Assembly: GCA_950295325.1 (NCBI GenBank)
Contig: OX485808.1
Coordinates: forward strand, 27,236,527-27,300,526
Length of the DNA stretch: 64,000 nucleotides
Origin: Polytrichum commune
Lineage: Eukaryota; Streptophyta; Polytrichopsida; Polytrichales; Polytrichaceae
Direction of reading: 5' to 3'
Every line of letters starts with the position of its first letter. Position 1 is the first letter of the stretch. The notes beneath the pieces were generated by a model that was not told the origin of the DNA, did no database searches, and saw only the letters and a program-made list of their open reading frames with translations. A program made the translations under genes and the position numbers. Below, one piece after another: positions 10,580-21,307 of the stretch.

Positions 10580-11552
10580 TGTCGCGCACCTCTCCATGAG
10601 GAGTGCCCGAAACACCATGGGCACAAGGGGGACCCCGGAGTGACACCCGGGACTTGTGGCGCCGTTGGTGAGAGGGCCCAAGTGATCCTAGTGTGGGTGA
10701 GGGCCCCGGGCGTTGGGAACGCCTCCCACCCACGGAGACTAGGATGCACAAGGGTAAGGCCATAAGCTATGCGTAGCTCATGGCATGGTGATTCTAGAAT
10801 GCTCAAGAACACCTTAATCGGAGGTGTGAGCTAGGAGTTATGGCCATTTGAGTGGGGCGCTGTCCCGGGACAGCGCCCTGGTACAGCAGTGCCTGGGAGT
10901 GATTCCCGGGACTGCAAAGGTTCAAACAGGCATAACTTCCTCACCACTTGCCCGAATGGGGCAAGTGAGGAGTGCATTGGCATCTACGTGAAGCGTAGAT
11001 GAAGATGGAGTGGTCAAGTGTTAGCATCAGACATCATACAAGGAAGTTATGATGGTCTGAAGCTGTGGGGGCTTCTAGGCCCAGCGGCTAAGGGAAAATG
11101 TCCACTTGGCCCCAACTCTTGGTAGAGAGACAAGAGGTTGGTTGACGGTGGGGTAGGGGCCCCGTGTAGAGTCCTAGAGGCTTATATGGGTGAGGTGGTG
11201 TGGCCTCACCCACCCGAGGCCGAACGGCACAGCCTCCATGGGCATTGGCCCATTGTGAGGCCATAGTTGCCTAGTATGGTTCGGGTTGTTGTAGTGTTGC
11301 TCCGGCAACGCGATGATCAACATAGGATTGGACTTCCATGGATGGAAGTCCACATCCAAGAAATGAGTTACCGATTAAGGGGTGAGTCCCGAAAGCAAAG
11401 TAGGAGGGTTGGTTCCCTCCTATGAACTATAAGGTCCGGGGTAGGAAGAGCTAACCATTAGCATGGCGGAATGCGAATGGTTAGCGCTCGTAACCTTTGC
11501 TAGAATTGAAAATTGGCAAGATTGTCAAGGGGGGCTAGCAAGGGTTGCGACA
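10580..11552. mobile_element. 973-bp solo LTR inside the protease gene
   Basis: The segment begins TGTCGCGCACC and ends GGGTTGCGACA, so it has TG...CA ends with a 5-bp inverted TGTCG/CGACA terminus. An exact 5-bp duplication GTCAA flanks it (10575-10579 and 11553-11557). Removing it and one GTCAA joins the two protease halves in frame. It contains no polyprotein domain; the frames at 10479-10812 and 11174-11359 are chance. It is most simply a solo LTR left by recombination of a different retroelement. Confidence 0.9.
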
Positions 11553-11700
11553 GTCAACCGCAATTCTTGTGCAAGTTTTTTGCCGATCATAACAGGTTGT
11601 GCTCCTGAATCCATCATCACACACTAGGGAGCAACGCGAATACGGTTGCCCCCAGCCCGACTAGCCACCAAAATGCCAGAATTATTCACCATACGTACAA
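11553..11700 (-). pseudogene. Retroelement aspartic protease, N-terminal half
   Basis: The minus strand reads VMMDSGAQPVMIGKKLAQEL; the catalytic Asp-Ser-Gly-Ala is at 11600-11611. The frame runs directly into the GTCAA target duplication and the solo LTR. Such proteases cut the gag-pol polyprotein. Confidence 0.85.
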
Positions 11701-11860
11701 CGCCAGGTCAGATGCCTTGACGCTCGCGAGCAGGTAGAGCAACGACATCTGAGAGATAAGCTACGCTCGCGGAGGCTGGTGAATCATAATATGAGCTGGG
11801 CTCTTGGCCATCCAAGGTGTATGCATCAAAATATGCAATGGCCTCTGCTGCAAGTCTTGC

Positions 11861-13454
11861 TCATCGTCTAGCCGCTACCTCCGGATCCTCCATGGTAAAA
11901 AGGTCAGCGGTGGCTTGAGCCACAGTCAGAGAAGACAGGGGTGCATTTCCTTCCAAAATCCTACCTGCTAGGTGAAAAACCTTAGCAGGTTGGATGCCGC
12001 ATGATGACCACTCCATCGTTGTGAACAAAGGGGTGTGCAACACTTTGGATGCCAAAGTGTGTACCACGTCAGTTGCCGGATTCGAAGCCTCCAAGCTTGA
12101 ATGACGACCACTAACAGATTGGGCAGCATCCGCCAAGCCAAAAGATAATGGCAGACGAGCATGGCCAATCTGATCCGCGGGACCATTGTCCCGAGCTCGT
12201 AAGCTATCCACAGACTCCCCTGTGGTCGAGGGCGTGGCTCGTGACACGGATTGAGCTCGTATCACCGTTGCGGAACTCATCACCTCACCCGAGGCTCCAA
12301 ACATATAATAATTTGGAGTGGAAGAACTAGTGTGAGCTCCGGAGGAAGACGGCGAGTCCAAGATTTGGCCTGAGGACGCCAAACTTTTGAAACCTCTCCT
12401 CCAAGGCTCCAATCTTTGCCTCTAACGTTTTTTTCCGTTCCGAAGAAGGACATTTCTATGGATGGAGAGCAAAGCAATTTTCCACCGCGTGATTGTTCCA
12501 CCCACAATGGGAACACTTCAATTGCTTGGGTAACTGATTATCTGTCCCCTTCGTCGAATTCTTAGCGGAAACAACTAGTTTCCGCTTTGGATTACCTACG
12601 GTTTGGGCTTGCCTTTGCTTCAAAGGACAATCCTTCTTAGCGTGGCCTGCGTGTCCACAAGACCAACAATACAAAGTTTTGTCCACCTCTGCCTCCGCCA
12701 ATCCTGCAGCAGCAACCGGAACCTTCCGGGATTTGCTAGAATCCACTGCATGGACACCAAGTTGGTGGCGTTATGCTGACACCAGACACGATCATACTGC
12801 TCAACAATGGTGAAAACCTCTCCAAGTGTCGTCCGGCCACCATAATCTATGATGATCCTGGGCATCGCTAAGTCAATGAGGCGTTTGTCAATCTTTGACA
12901 AAAATACCTTCACCAACTGGTTCTCTGTGTGAAAACACCTCCAGATTCCCTGGAAAATGTCGCCAATCTCGTGTACATGGTACGATGGCAAACGTTGCCA
13001 ACCTCGTGTACATGGTACGAGGTGTATCCTCTTTCTCCCGTCGAAAGTCCTGGATCCGTTGCATTTGATCTCGGCGGAGACCTCCATATTCCTCCTCCAA
13101 ATGGACTTGGAATTCATGCAGAGGATCAAAATCAGGCGGAGCCCCTAAAGAGACGAATGCCGCATGTGTAGCCTGGGCATACCGAGAGAGTGGAAGACTC
13201 AGATTCGATGTACTCGCAGATGCGGGCGCGTGAGCCTTATCTTTAGGCTCACCGGGGAAACTTCCCTCCACATCCATCACAACGACGCCCTTGGCTTACT
13301 CCGACTTCACGACATGAACGACCAATGAACTGGAAGTTGTGCCTTCCTTTAATGTGGAAACCAACTCCACCCGAGTCTCCCAGTGTTGCTCCATCTGGCG
13401 TAGCTCCACCCAATGAGTATTCTTCCATTGCTCATAAGTCTAGAGCACCTTTTG
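11861..13454 (-). pseudogene. Retroelement gag with two CCHC zinc knuckles
   Basis: The frame 13280-12888 has a capsid-like stretch (FVSLGAPPDFDPLHEF, RREKEDTPRTMYTRLATFA). The frame 12746-12456 carries two zinc knuckles: Cys27-Cys30-His35-Cys40 and Cys78-Cys81-His86-Cys91, both C-x2-C-x4-H-x4-C. A serine-rich part with heptad-like sequence follows in 12412-11861. Several frameshifts and stops (for example a TAG right after the second knuckle) separate these pieces. Gag forms the particle that packages element RNA. The N-terminal part lies at 17269-17546 beyond the nested 3.8-kb insertion. Confidence 0.8.
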
Positions 13455-13709
13455 TGTCGCGGCCCGCATTTTTTTGAAATCTTAAGTAACCTTGTTTTAA
13501 GTTTAAAGAATATGTTTGACCAAGGAAAACATAATAAGTAGAGTACTTTATAGGTAGATTGTTAGGTAGGTTATTTAGAATTGAGAAGAAAAATTAAAAT
13601 CCTTAAAATAGTTAAAAATATCAAATTAAGTTAGTGTTAGGAATTCCGTTTCGACTCAGAAACCTTAGAGCGGAGCGGAACGCACAGACGACGGCGGGCC
13701 GCAACCACC

Positions 13710-15173
13710 ATGGCAACCCAAACCCGGAAGAGGATCACGGACAAGCCGGTAGCCTTCCGCAAGGTGCACGTGGTCACCCCCACTGGTCGAGAGGAGAGCA
13801 ATGAGTTGGAGGCAGACTTGAGGCGTATGGGCTGCCTCGGGTTATGGGAAAAATCTTGGAGAGTACGATGTGAGGAGATAGTGAGGGAGTTGGTCACTGG
13901 GGAGGTGGACCAAGTTTACGCTTCCACCATCCGGGGCCGACCGGATAGGTGGAATGCGGAATTGTGGAGTAGGGTTTACGGGTTCAAGCAGGGAGGAGAA
14001 GGTATGGCCACTAAGAGAGAAGATTGTACCAGGGACAAATACTCCCAAAGGTTGGACCCCAAGTATGGCTATTTTGTGAAGGATTGTAAAGACGAGAGGG
14101 AAAGGAGGATGTTAGTTTTTCTAGTGCATATCTTTAGCCCGGAGAAGCCCTATAACATTACTCTTACCCTTGCCACCACCTTACTTCTTGCATACTCCGA
14201 GAAGAAGGTGGTGGATTGGGGGAGCATCATTGGGGAGTTGGTGCACAAGTTGGCAACCAACACTAAGCGCAGCCAACCTTCCTACATTGGGCCTTTCCTC
14301 TTCTACCTTTACGCACACGAAACCTACTCACAGATGAAGAGGAAACCCAATGGACATCGCATCAGTTCATACGGGAGCTTTAGACTACCGATTCGGAGTC
14401 AGAGATGGGTCATGAGGGTTCGAAGGAGGAAGATGTGGGAAGTTGAGCAACGAAGAGCGGCCCGTGACCAAGAAGCGAAAACTAATGTTGGGGAATCGTG
14501 CGACACGGACCAGGTCCGCCACCAAGCCCGTAGGAGGTGGAACCTCCACCTTCCCCTTGGAGGACAATCCGGTGGACTCATTATCCGCGACTTGGAGGGA
14601 GTACGGTCCCGGATTGCGGAATATGAGCTACAAATGCAACAAGTAGGGGAATTGGTGGGCAACCTTCCGCGGGAGAGTTTAGTTGCCGCAATACAGGAGG
14701 CCATCTAAGATCCGTGCCGGTTGCAGGAGCTGGAGCATAAGGTGGACCACCTTGATGCGGAAAAGTGGAAGACCGCGGAACGAGTCCGGAAGTTGGAGGT
14801 GGAGCGAGAGAAGCTCCTTAAGCAGGTAAAGGATACCACCTTCACGGTACAAAAGGTGAGTGATGTGGTGGATATCCCGGGGAATGTGTGGTGGAAAACC
14901 AAGATGTTCAACGCGGAATTGACGAATGCGGGCCACATTTCCGGGTTGAAGATGGTTACCTTCATCATGGATCAAGGGAGTAAGATGGACGCATCTTTGA
15001 AAGCAATGAAGACCCTCATTGCTAGTTGCACGGAGTTGTTTCCCGTCGTAGTTGAGTCATTGGAGGAAGAGGAGTCCTCATCGGGCTACTCCGACTTGAC
15101 CCCTCATAACATGGTGGAAATTCAGGTTGCCGCGGTAGAAGGTGGAAACCAACATGCGGAAGAGGTGGACTAA
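13710..15173 (+). pseudogene. Unrecognised element-borne ORF with coiled coil, one in-frame stop
   Basis: A 332-codon frame (13710-14708, ATG after GCAACCACC) ends at TAA and continues in the same frame from 14709 to 15173 (151 codons), so the ancestral product was probably about 487 residues. The N-terminal two thirds look globular and helical (YFVKDCKDERERRMLVFLVH, then LATTLLLAYSEKKVVDWG, SYIGPFLFYLYAHETY). The part after the stop starts with a clear coiled coil (LEHKVDHLDAEKWKTAERV, VEREKLLKQVKD). Frameshifted acidic and proline-rich remains run on to about 15587. I do not recognise the family; it has the feel of plant transposon-associated proteins. It lies inside the 3.8-kb insertion, on the strand opposite to the host retroelement. 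Confidence 0.65.
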
Positions 15174-15589
15174 ATGGAGGACATCACGGCGATCACGGCC
15201 CATGCCAGTTTCCACCACTAAGGTGTTAGTTCCCAATGCCACCCCAGTTTCCGCCGCGGTTGGAGAAGAAACCCTGGGTGATTGTCACGTGGCCGAGGTG
15301 ACAACACCGAGCCTTGCCACGGACTTCCAAATGGTCGCCCGGGATCCGCCGCCACTTGCAATTCTTGCTCCGGGATTTCCGCCGGACAACCAACTGTCGC
15401 ACCACTGGCACCGGACGTTGCGGATACGGTGGACCGCGTGGGAGTGATTCCCGGACCCGATGGACACGAGGTGTCAGTGCCACCACCACGTGCTTCATCT
15501 TTGGCAACGGACAGAGCGGACCGCCACAAGGGCAGAAGCATAAACAAGAAGGAAGCCAATCTGAAGAAACGGAAGGATAGGGAGTAGTT

Positions 15590-17268
15590 TTTAGTTGGGA
15601 TTCCATTTTGGGTTGTTTTGGGCAAGTAGTTAGGTGGCCCCGAGTTGTGTGCCTCATCATTTTCTTTATTTGGGTTTTGACCTCTCAATGAGGTGGATTG
15701 TCAGAACTGCCACGTGACCCGCGATTTCCAGCATGGGAACCATGGCGCGTAGGTGTTAGTTGATTAAAGGGGGGGAGTACTTCGGTGTTTTCCTCATCAT
15801 TTTGCAATACAAATGTTCTTTTGTTCAATTTGGACCTTATGCTTTACTTCACCTTCGGTTTGAGTTGAGTCTTAAGTCCATGTGTAATGCAAGTGGTCCT
15901 TCCTTTCCGTACTTAAGGTTTCCGAGTTTCCACCATTCCCTATCACTATGTAGGTTAGTTAGGTTAGTATTCCGTGATAGGACAGGGGGTCAGTAATACC
16001 CCGAAGTGCGTATGGTTAAAACGCCCCTATGTGAGCAGGTGATGGGCGGAGGAATCTTAAGCACGGAAAGGCGGAAAGGATTGGACGAGCAAGGGGAAAG
16101 AACCCCACCGTGGGGTTGTTGGGCAAGGGAAGTTCCACATATACGGTAGGTTCTTCCCCACTTACTCCGTCCAATTAGGGACCGACAATGAGCAGCAGTG
16201 AATAAACCTGTCCAATAGTAGGGGAGAATTCTGGTTTACGCCTTTTGCTTGCCGTGACCTGGAGGTGGATCACACCGATTAGCAGTAACGGACTGGTCTA
16301 GAACATTCATGCACCTCTCGCGACTGGCGTTTGGTTCCCACCGCGGATGGTAGGCATGGTAGCCCCATCCCTATGTTAGCCCTGCCGTTACGGAAATCAA
16401 CAGACCTTAGGTCCTATCCTATGTGACTTGTGGAACAGCACAAGCTACCCATTGTGAGGATAGGAGCGAAGATGTTGTGTTTCCACCTTTCTCGAGGGAG
16501 GATTCGGTTTCCGTGTGTGGTATAGTGGAAACTGTGTCATCACGGAAACCGGATCAAGCTGGTTTTGTAGACCCAAAACTTCCTCCACCTTTCCCCCCGT
16601 CAAAAGGGGTGGCACGCGTCGGATACTTGAGTGGGACATCTTCCCGAGGGAGGGCTGCCCCCATCATAACACTAGTCTAAGGGAGTAGTAGTTAGAAGGA
16701 GGAAGTGGAGATAGGGAGACAACCCTAAGAAATCAACCCAAAGGGTGAAATCCTGATGAACAACTACCAAGTCTCTCTGAGCATTCTAGCCTAAAACACT
16801 AGAATTATTGTCCTTGTGACACGGTCAAAAATCTAGCGGATAGTGGAAATACAGGTCAGATCCACTATCTCTATCGCGGAAACCTTATCCCGGAAGTCAT
16901 AACCCGTAATAAAGAATCTTAGAATGGAGTGTATATAGTTGTTCTACTATGGATTTAGGATGCTGAGTCTATTGTTGTTACTACTATAGGGTGGGAACTT
17001 ATCCATACCCTGTGTTGTGTTCCCTACCTCGGTCCACTACCGGAAATGCGGAAATATCCGTGCCATACTTTCCGTAATATCCCGGATTTTTTAATCCGAT
17101 TTGTATTATCTTAGTTTCTGGTGTTTCTTGTGTGTGTTAGTGAAAAATTTCCTCCCTCTGTGTTGTGAACGACCGCAAGTTCTTCGTGGGAACGAATTTG
17201 GCGCGGCTATGATGTTTTACGCGTTTATCATGTTAATTTAATGAATACGTCACCACCGTGCTACGACA
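15590..17268. other. Non-coding right part of the 3.8-kb insertion
   Basis: No recognised coding sequence is present. Near 17190-17215 the words TTCGTGGGAACGA and TTTGGCGCGGC resemble the LTR-end and primer-binding region of some plant Ty3/gypsy elements, but they sit only about 60 bp inside the right end, so the resemblance may be accidental. Confidence 0.4.
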
Positions 17269-17546
17269 TCGTGCTCCAAATGTTGGGTCAGTAATTCAAA
17301 CGCATACCAGTCATTGAAACTGGTATTGCGTTGACGCTTCTTCCTCATCCATGTTCTGAACCAAATTTTCCAATCTTGCAGGAAAATGGTCCCTGCTCGA
17401 CCGAAAAATCGGTCCCGGATGCCGCCTCGTATCTTGTTAAAGGATCCTATGTAAAAGATCTGAGACTGAGTGACAGTCCCCCACGGCGAAGTAGGCTGAA
17501 AAACCTCGTCGGGTGTTACCACTGGTTCAATGTCTAAGAGGTCCAA
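17269..17546 (-). pseudogene. N-terminal part of the retroelement gag
   Basis: A 92-codon stretch from an ATG at 17546 ends with FNDWYAFELLTQHLEHD, where the nested 3.8-kb element interrupts it. Content and frame continue into the minus-strand gag at 13454 and below. The stretch SFNKIRGGIRDRFFGRAGT is basic. Nothing further upstream looks coding, so 17546 is the likely gag start. Confidence 0.65.
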
Positions 17547-19234
17547 TGATTGACCTTCCGATGATGCCGGAAACGAAGAACGATAATGTTGGCTCCGAGT
17601 TGTAACCTTAAACCCGCAATGGGTTCGGTCACTGGAGCCAACAACCTAAACTAATGTGGTATCAAGATAAATAGTCAAAAGATGAAAGACAACCTGCATC
17701 TGCAACACCACCAAACTTATGGTCTGTTGGTCATCAATCCAGCCTCACTATAAGGAAATACAAGCACCGCCCACTTGGTGCACACACAAGGATCCCGTCA
17801 GTCATTACTCCGACCTCATTCCTATCACAAACTAATGCAACAGGAAATGGGGCAATGCCGACAACTGCCAACAATACGGCCCGCCACTGGGGAAGGTACC
17901 AAAACAAAATACAAAAAATAATGCAATTTTCAGCACTGGATCCTCTTTCCCAAAACAACACTTAAGCAAAAATAAAAATTGACCGTATCCGCATGCGGTT
18001 GGTGGTAAAAAATGAGGGCTTCCTGTTGCTTAGGAAAAGAAAATGGCATTTATGCACATATCTCATCTCCCCACTACTACCTAAGAACCATTCCTTACAA
18101 CAATGCCGGGAATATGTGTTGACAAATACAATTCGATCCTAATAATAATTTATTTTAGGCCGAACGGAAATTCCACATGCCACCCAATCTCCAATGGCAC
18201 CCCTTGGAAATTTCGTCCAAAACAATCCCTAAAAGAAATCCCAAGTACCTTAATATTTCATAAGAACTTTGGGTTTTTACCATGTATTCTTGATTAATGA
18301 AAACAAAGTTTCCGCCAAAATCCGTCTTTCTCCATCCCCATGAAATTATCCTCTTAGAGAGAAAAGAAAAATTAGAAGTTGAAAAGAAACATAAAATAAT
18401 TAATTAATTGAATTGAATAAAAAAATACGGTTTGAAATAAAAGTAAAAATTAAAAGTAAAAAAAATTAAAATTAAACAAAAAATGCAGCAGCAGATGCCC
18501 GCCTGCTGGTAGACGCCAGTATGGGCCGGCCAGGGTGGAGCCAGGGAGCTCCGGCTCCCGGAGGCCTCCTCTCCTCTTTTTTTGTGTTTGATTCAAGTTT
18601 CTTCCACTGAGAATCACAACTCCGCTTCCAAAGCTCAATGTCACGAATTCAAGTTTGAATGTGAGCAAAATAACATGAAATTCCGTGGAGATTTCAAAGA
18701 TTTCTCACTACACTTCCTTTTGATGTGACATTCACAAGAACATATTTTTCTTCTTGTTGCTTCAACAATGCGCGGCTTTCTCCGCTCCAAGACTCCAGCA
18801 ATTCGTCACTCTTTGCCCCCATGCACCCCCTTGCGCGTTAAATCTCAAGAATCAAGAAGAAAAGAGAAAAAAATAGAAAAATAAAGCATTCCGGCCAAGT
18901 GGGAAGGAAGAGAATCAAACACTCATAAGAACTTTAATATCTCTTCAAATGCACACAATGAGTCAAGCTATCTCTCACTCCACCACATGAAAATCCAAGA
19001 GTGTAAGAAAGGGGAGAAGAACTCAAGATTTATTGCGAACACATGCAATATTCACCTTATACAAGCTCTCTTCACACACTCACTCATAAGACTTAACTTG
19101 GCAAGAATGTCAAGCCAAGGAGAAGGCTCCTCACTTAGGAGCCTTCCTCTCCACAAATAAGATTCATCCATCCAAATCTAAATGGATGAAACCCAACGGA
19201 TAAGGTGTGGCCGCCGACGCCGCATACCATGACA
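17547..19234 (-). other. 5' leader and upstream end of the retroelement
   Basis: This is non-coding in both directions, with A-rich tracts at 18340-18490. By position it should hold the 5' LTR and primer-binding site of the minus-strand element. I found no clear tRNA-complementary site and no copy of the 3540-3645 segment. The 108-codon minus frame at 19490-19164 crosses the insertion boundary and is not a gene. Confidence 0.45.
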
Positions 19235-19238
19235 ATGA

Positions 19239-20549
19239 GTAAAAATTAGTCATTGTCCAACTTTCAAACAAATAGGTTTCAGGTGCCACAAGGGTCATGC
19301 CAAGAGTCTTTCCTGGATCAAAACCGAGGAAACACACATAATCACCCTTAGAATGGTTAGCATAAATACTACATCCAATAATGGACATGTGGTGTAGACA
19401 CCCAATACGCACCTTGTCGTTGGCGTGGTGCAGTAGGTCAGAGCCTACTAAGATAGAGGGTGCTAAAACCATCACCTGAACCAAAACCAACCCCTAAAAC
19501 CTTACACAAGAAGTACATATCGATCCTAAAAATGTCTTGCACCTTAATATCAATTCTTTGTGTTGATTTTGGGTCATAGCCCAAATGAAAATTTAAATCA
19601 TTATAACTTTTGCACACAAAATTCAAATACAACATGCTTTGGTGCAATGGAGCCTCACGTGATCTATTGCTAACAAGAATCCCTAAATGTTTTTAAACAT
19701 GATAACAATATCTATGCCTAATGCTTAAAGTGATGGTTTTTACCTCCAAAGTAGACTTGTCCAATTTGATTACTTACCTAAATCAAACACCTAGATTCGA
19801 GTGGTGCGTGGTTTGGTGTGGGTCCAAGATCAGATACCACACAAACACACATTTAACAGAGATTACACCGCGTGCTCAAAATATGATAACCAGTCTAAAC
19901 TTCGCAATCAACACAACTATATATGACCTTTCAATGAGCACGAGAATCGCCACTTCGATACAACTATATACAACTATAAACTTCGCGACCTATATACGAC
20001 CTTTTCAATGAGCACGAGAATCTCCACTTTGATAATAAGCTAATACGAATATAATCAACAAGTCAATCATATGAGCTCCAAAAATCACGAGGAAAGTGGC
20101 GATGGCCTTCATGTGGATTTGCTAACTATGATTCTCATACTAATCGCATGTTGTATAATTAAGGAGAAGTCGGCTCATCGGAAACAATATCCATTCAAGA
20201 CTCATCTACATTTCCCTTACCTTACTACAACACTTTGTGTGAGGTCCCTCTCAAGCTCACACCCAATGCCGAGCTCGTTAACTTAGTTACATGAAATGAT
20301 GGGCTCCAAGCCAGCCTTCTTTCGTGCGCCCAACAACGTTGAATTTTTTCGATTATTTTCCGCTCCCTTTTCGTACGCTCTCTGGCAGACCTTGTCATGT
20401 CATCTCACCTGTGAGTTAAGTGGCTCCCTCATCGTCGTACCAAACTGATCATTGCAGATTGTTTCGAGCTCGCCTCAAAAATCGAGCCGTGCTGCTGCGA
20501 CGACCACATCTCCTCGCACCGCGTGCCGCTTCGTTGACTCTCGAGCTCC
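19239..20549 (+). repeat. Right part of the interrupted 2.3-kb repeat
   Basis: The stretch aligns by eye with 59047-60382, including the 96-codon frame at 19721-20011 that recurs at 59541-59831. The match ends at GAGCTCCGCATC. The last 250 bp are more GC-rich and look like captured host gene sequence, with an acceptor-like TTGCAG at about 20452-20457. Minus frames here (19647-19438 and its counterpart 59467-59258) are kept open in both copies, but I recognise no protein. Confidence 0.8.
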
Positions 20550-21299
20550 GCATCTTTTTAGGTGCTTTTACCTTTGTTTACAAAAGCACCTATCAAGGTG
20601 CTTTTACCGTTCACAGCGCTGCCTGCATTTCATTGGCTGCCTACGGTCGGTTTTAGAAATCCACCCTGTGGATATACCACGTACCCTATGTGCGAGTGTT
20701 GGTCACTCTATAAGGTTTCCTTTAAAAATTTGTAGGAAATCATAAACATGCCGGAAATTTTTGATTTTTTCATAGTTGATCTTGCACCAGCTTTGCGGAG
20801 CGCTCAAAATTTATGAAAAAAAATAGTTTCAGCATCCCAACTAGGCACATATGAAATTTGGACGGAAATAGCCACCCCTACCTTAGTTCCTTCCAATTTC
20901 CTTCTCTTGGGTTGCTTCCTCGCGAGCCTCTTTGTCTCAATGACGGAGTTATGAGGACCAGTTCACATGGGTCCCAAGTCCCACTTATGTTAGCAAGTCC
21001 CAACATGGAGGCAAAGTCCCAACTTGTGAGCCCCAAGTAACCATTAAAAGAGTGTTAATTATCATTAAAGTCCAATCTTGATGATTTTATGCAAAAATAT
21101 TCGCAAGACTTGCATTAAGAGTTGGGTCTAGTTTTTGGCTCTACCCAACTCGCAACACAAGTCCCAATCCTCACCTCCAAAATCTGTGGCCATGTGGGTA
21201 TCCAGGTCGTACTTGGGACTTGGGACTTGGGATCCGAAGTGGTAAGTCCCAACTTTCATGCTCTCAACGGTTGAGATTGCACGGATTGACCTCAAGTGA
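20550..21299. other. Intergenic, with a small hairpin and a direct repeat
   Basis: At 20559-20592 an inverted repeat (AGGTGCTTTTAC ... ACAAAAGCACCT) can form a hairpin, followed by a third GGTGCTTTTACC. At 20872-20996 lies the partner of the repeat at 2453-2588. Tandem CTTGGGACTTGGGA words occur near 21215-21235. No gene is seen. Confidence 0.55.
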
Positions 21300-21307
21300 C
21301 TTGGGAC

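Larger units (their letters stand above)
13455..17268 (+). mobile_element. 3.8-kb insertion with LTR-like ends nested in gag
   Basis: It begins TGTCGCGGCCCGCAT and ends GTGCTACGACA, again with TGTCG/CGACA termini. The flanking pentamers are TTTTG (left) and TCGTG (right), a decayed 5-bp duplication. Removing the insertion and one pentamer restores the gag frame across the site (TQHLEH joining to TYEQWKNTHW after a stop). No second LTR copy is visible inside, so it is either one very long solo LTR carrying an ORF or a non-autonomous element. It encodes a plus-strand ORF at 13710-15173 and no reverse transcriptase. Confidence 0.7.
3540..19234 (-). mobile_element. 15.7-kb decayed Ty3/gypsy-type retroelement with methyltransferase and PHD finger
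   Basis: The boundaries come from comparison with the uninterrupted repeat copy at 58055-60382. The inserted DNA begins TGTCGTG, ends CATGACA and is flanked by ATGA on both sides (3536-3539, 19235-19238), matching a retroviral-type TG...CA insertion with a 4-bp target duplication. On the minus strand the order is gag, protease, linker, C5 DNA methyltransferase, reverse transcriptase, RNase H, integrase, PHD finger. Every domain has stops or frameshifts. Two further elements are nested in it (10580-11552 and 13455-17268). I could not find a convincing pair of long LTRs, so the termini may be rearranged, or the LTR may be as short as 106 bp. Confidence 0.8.

Noticed and set aside
10479-10812. 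Overlapping minus frames of 78-110 codons
   Set aside because: They cross the boundary of the solo LTR at 10580; only the part up to 10579 is protease.
11861-12516. Separate host gene from the serine-rich frame
   Set aside because: It continues directly from the zinc-knuckle part of gag after a frameshift, so it is retroelement sequence.
17655-17664. TGGTATCAAG as a primer-binding site
   Set aside because: It is on the plus strand, the wrong orientation for the minus-strand element, and only about eight bases match.
19164-19490. 108-codon minus frame
   Set aside because: It runs across the retroelement end at 19234, and its counterpart at 59062-59310 has a different tail.
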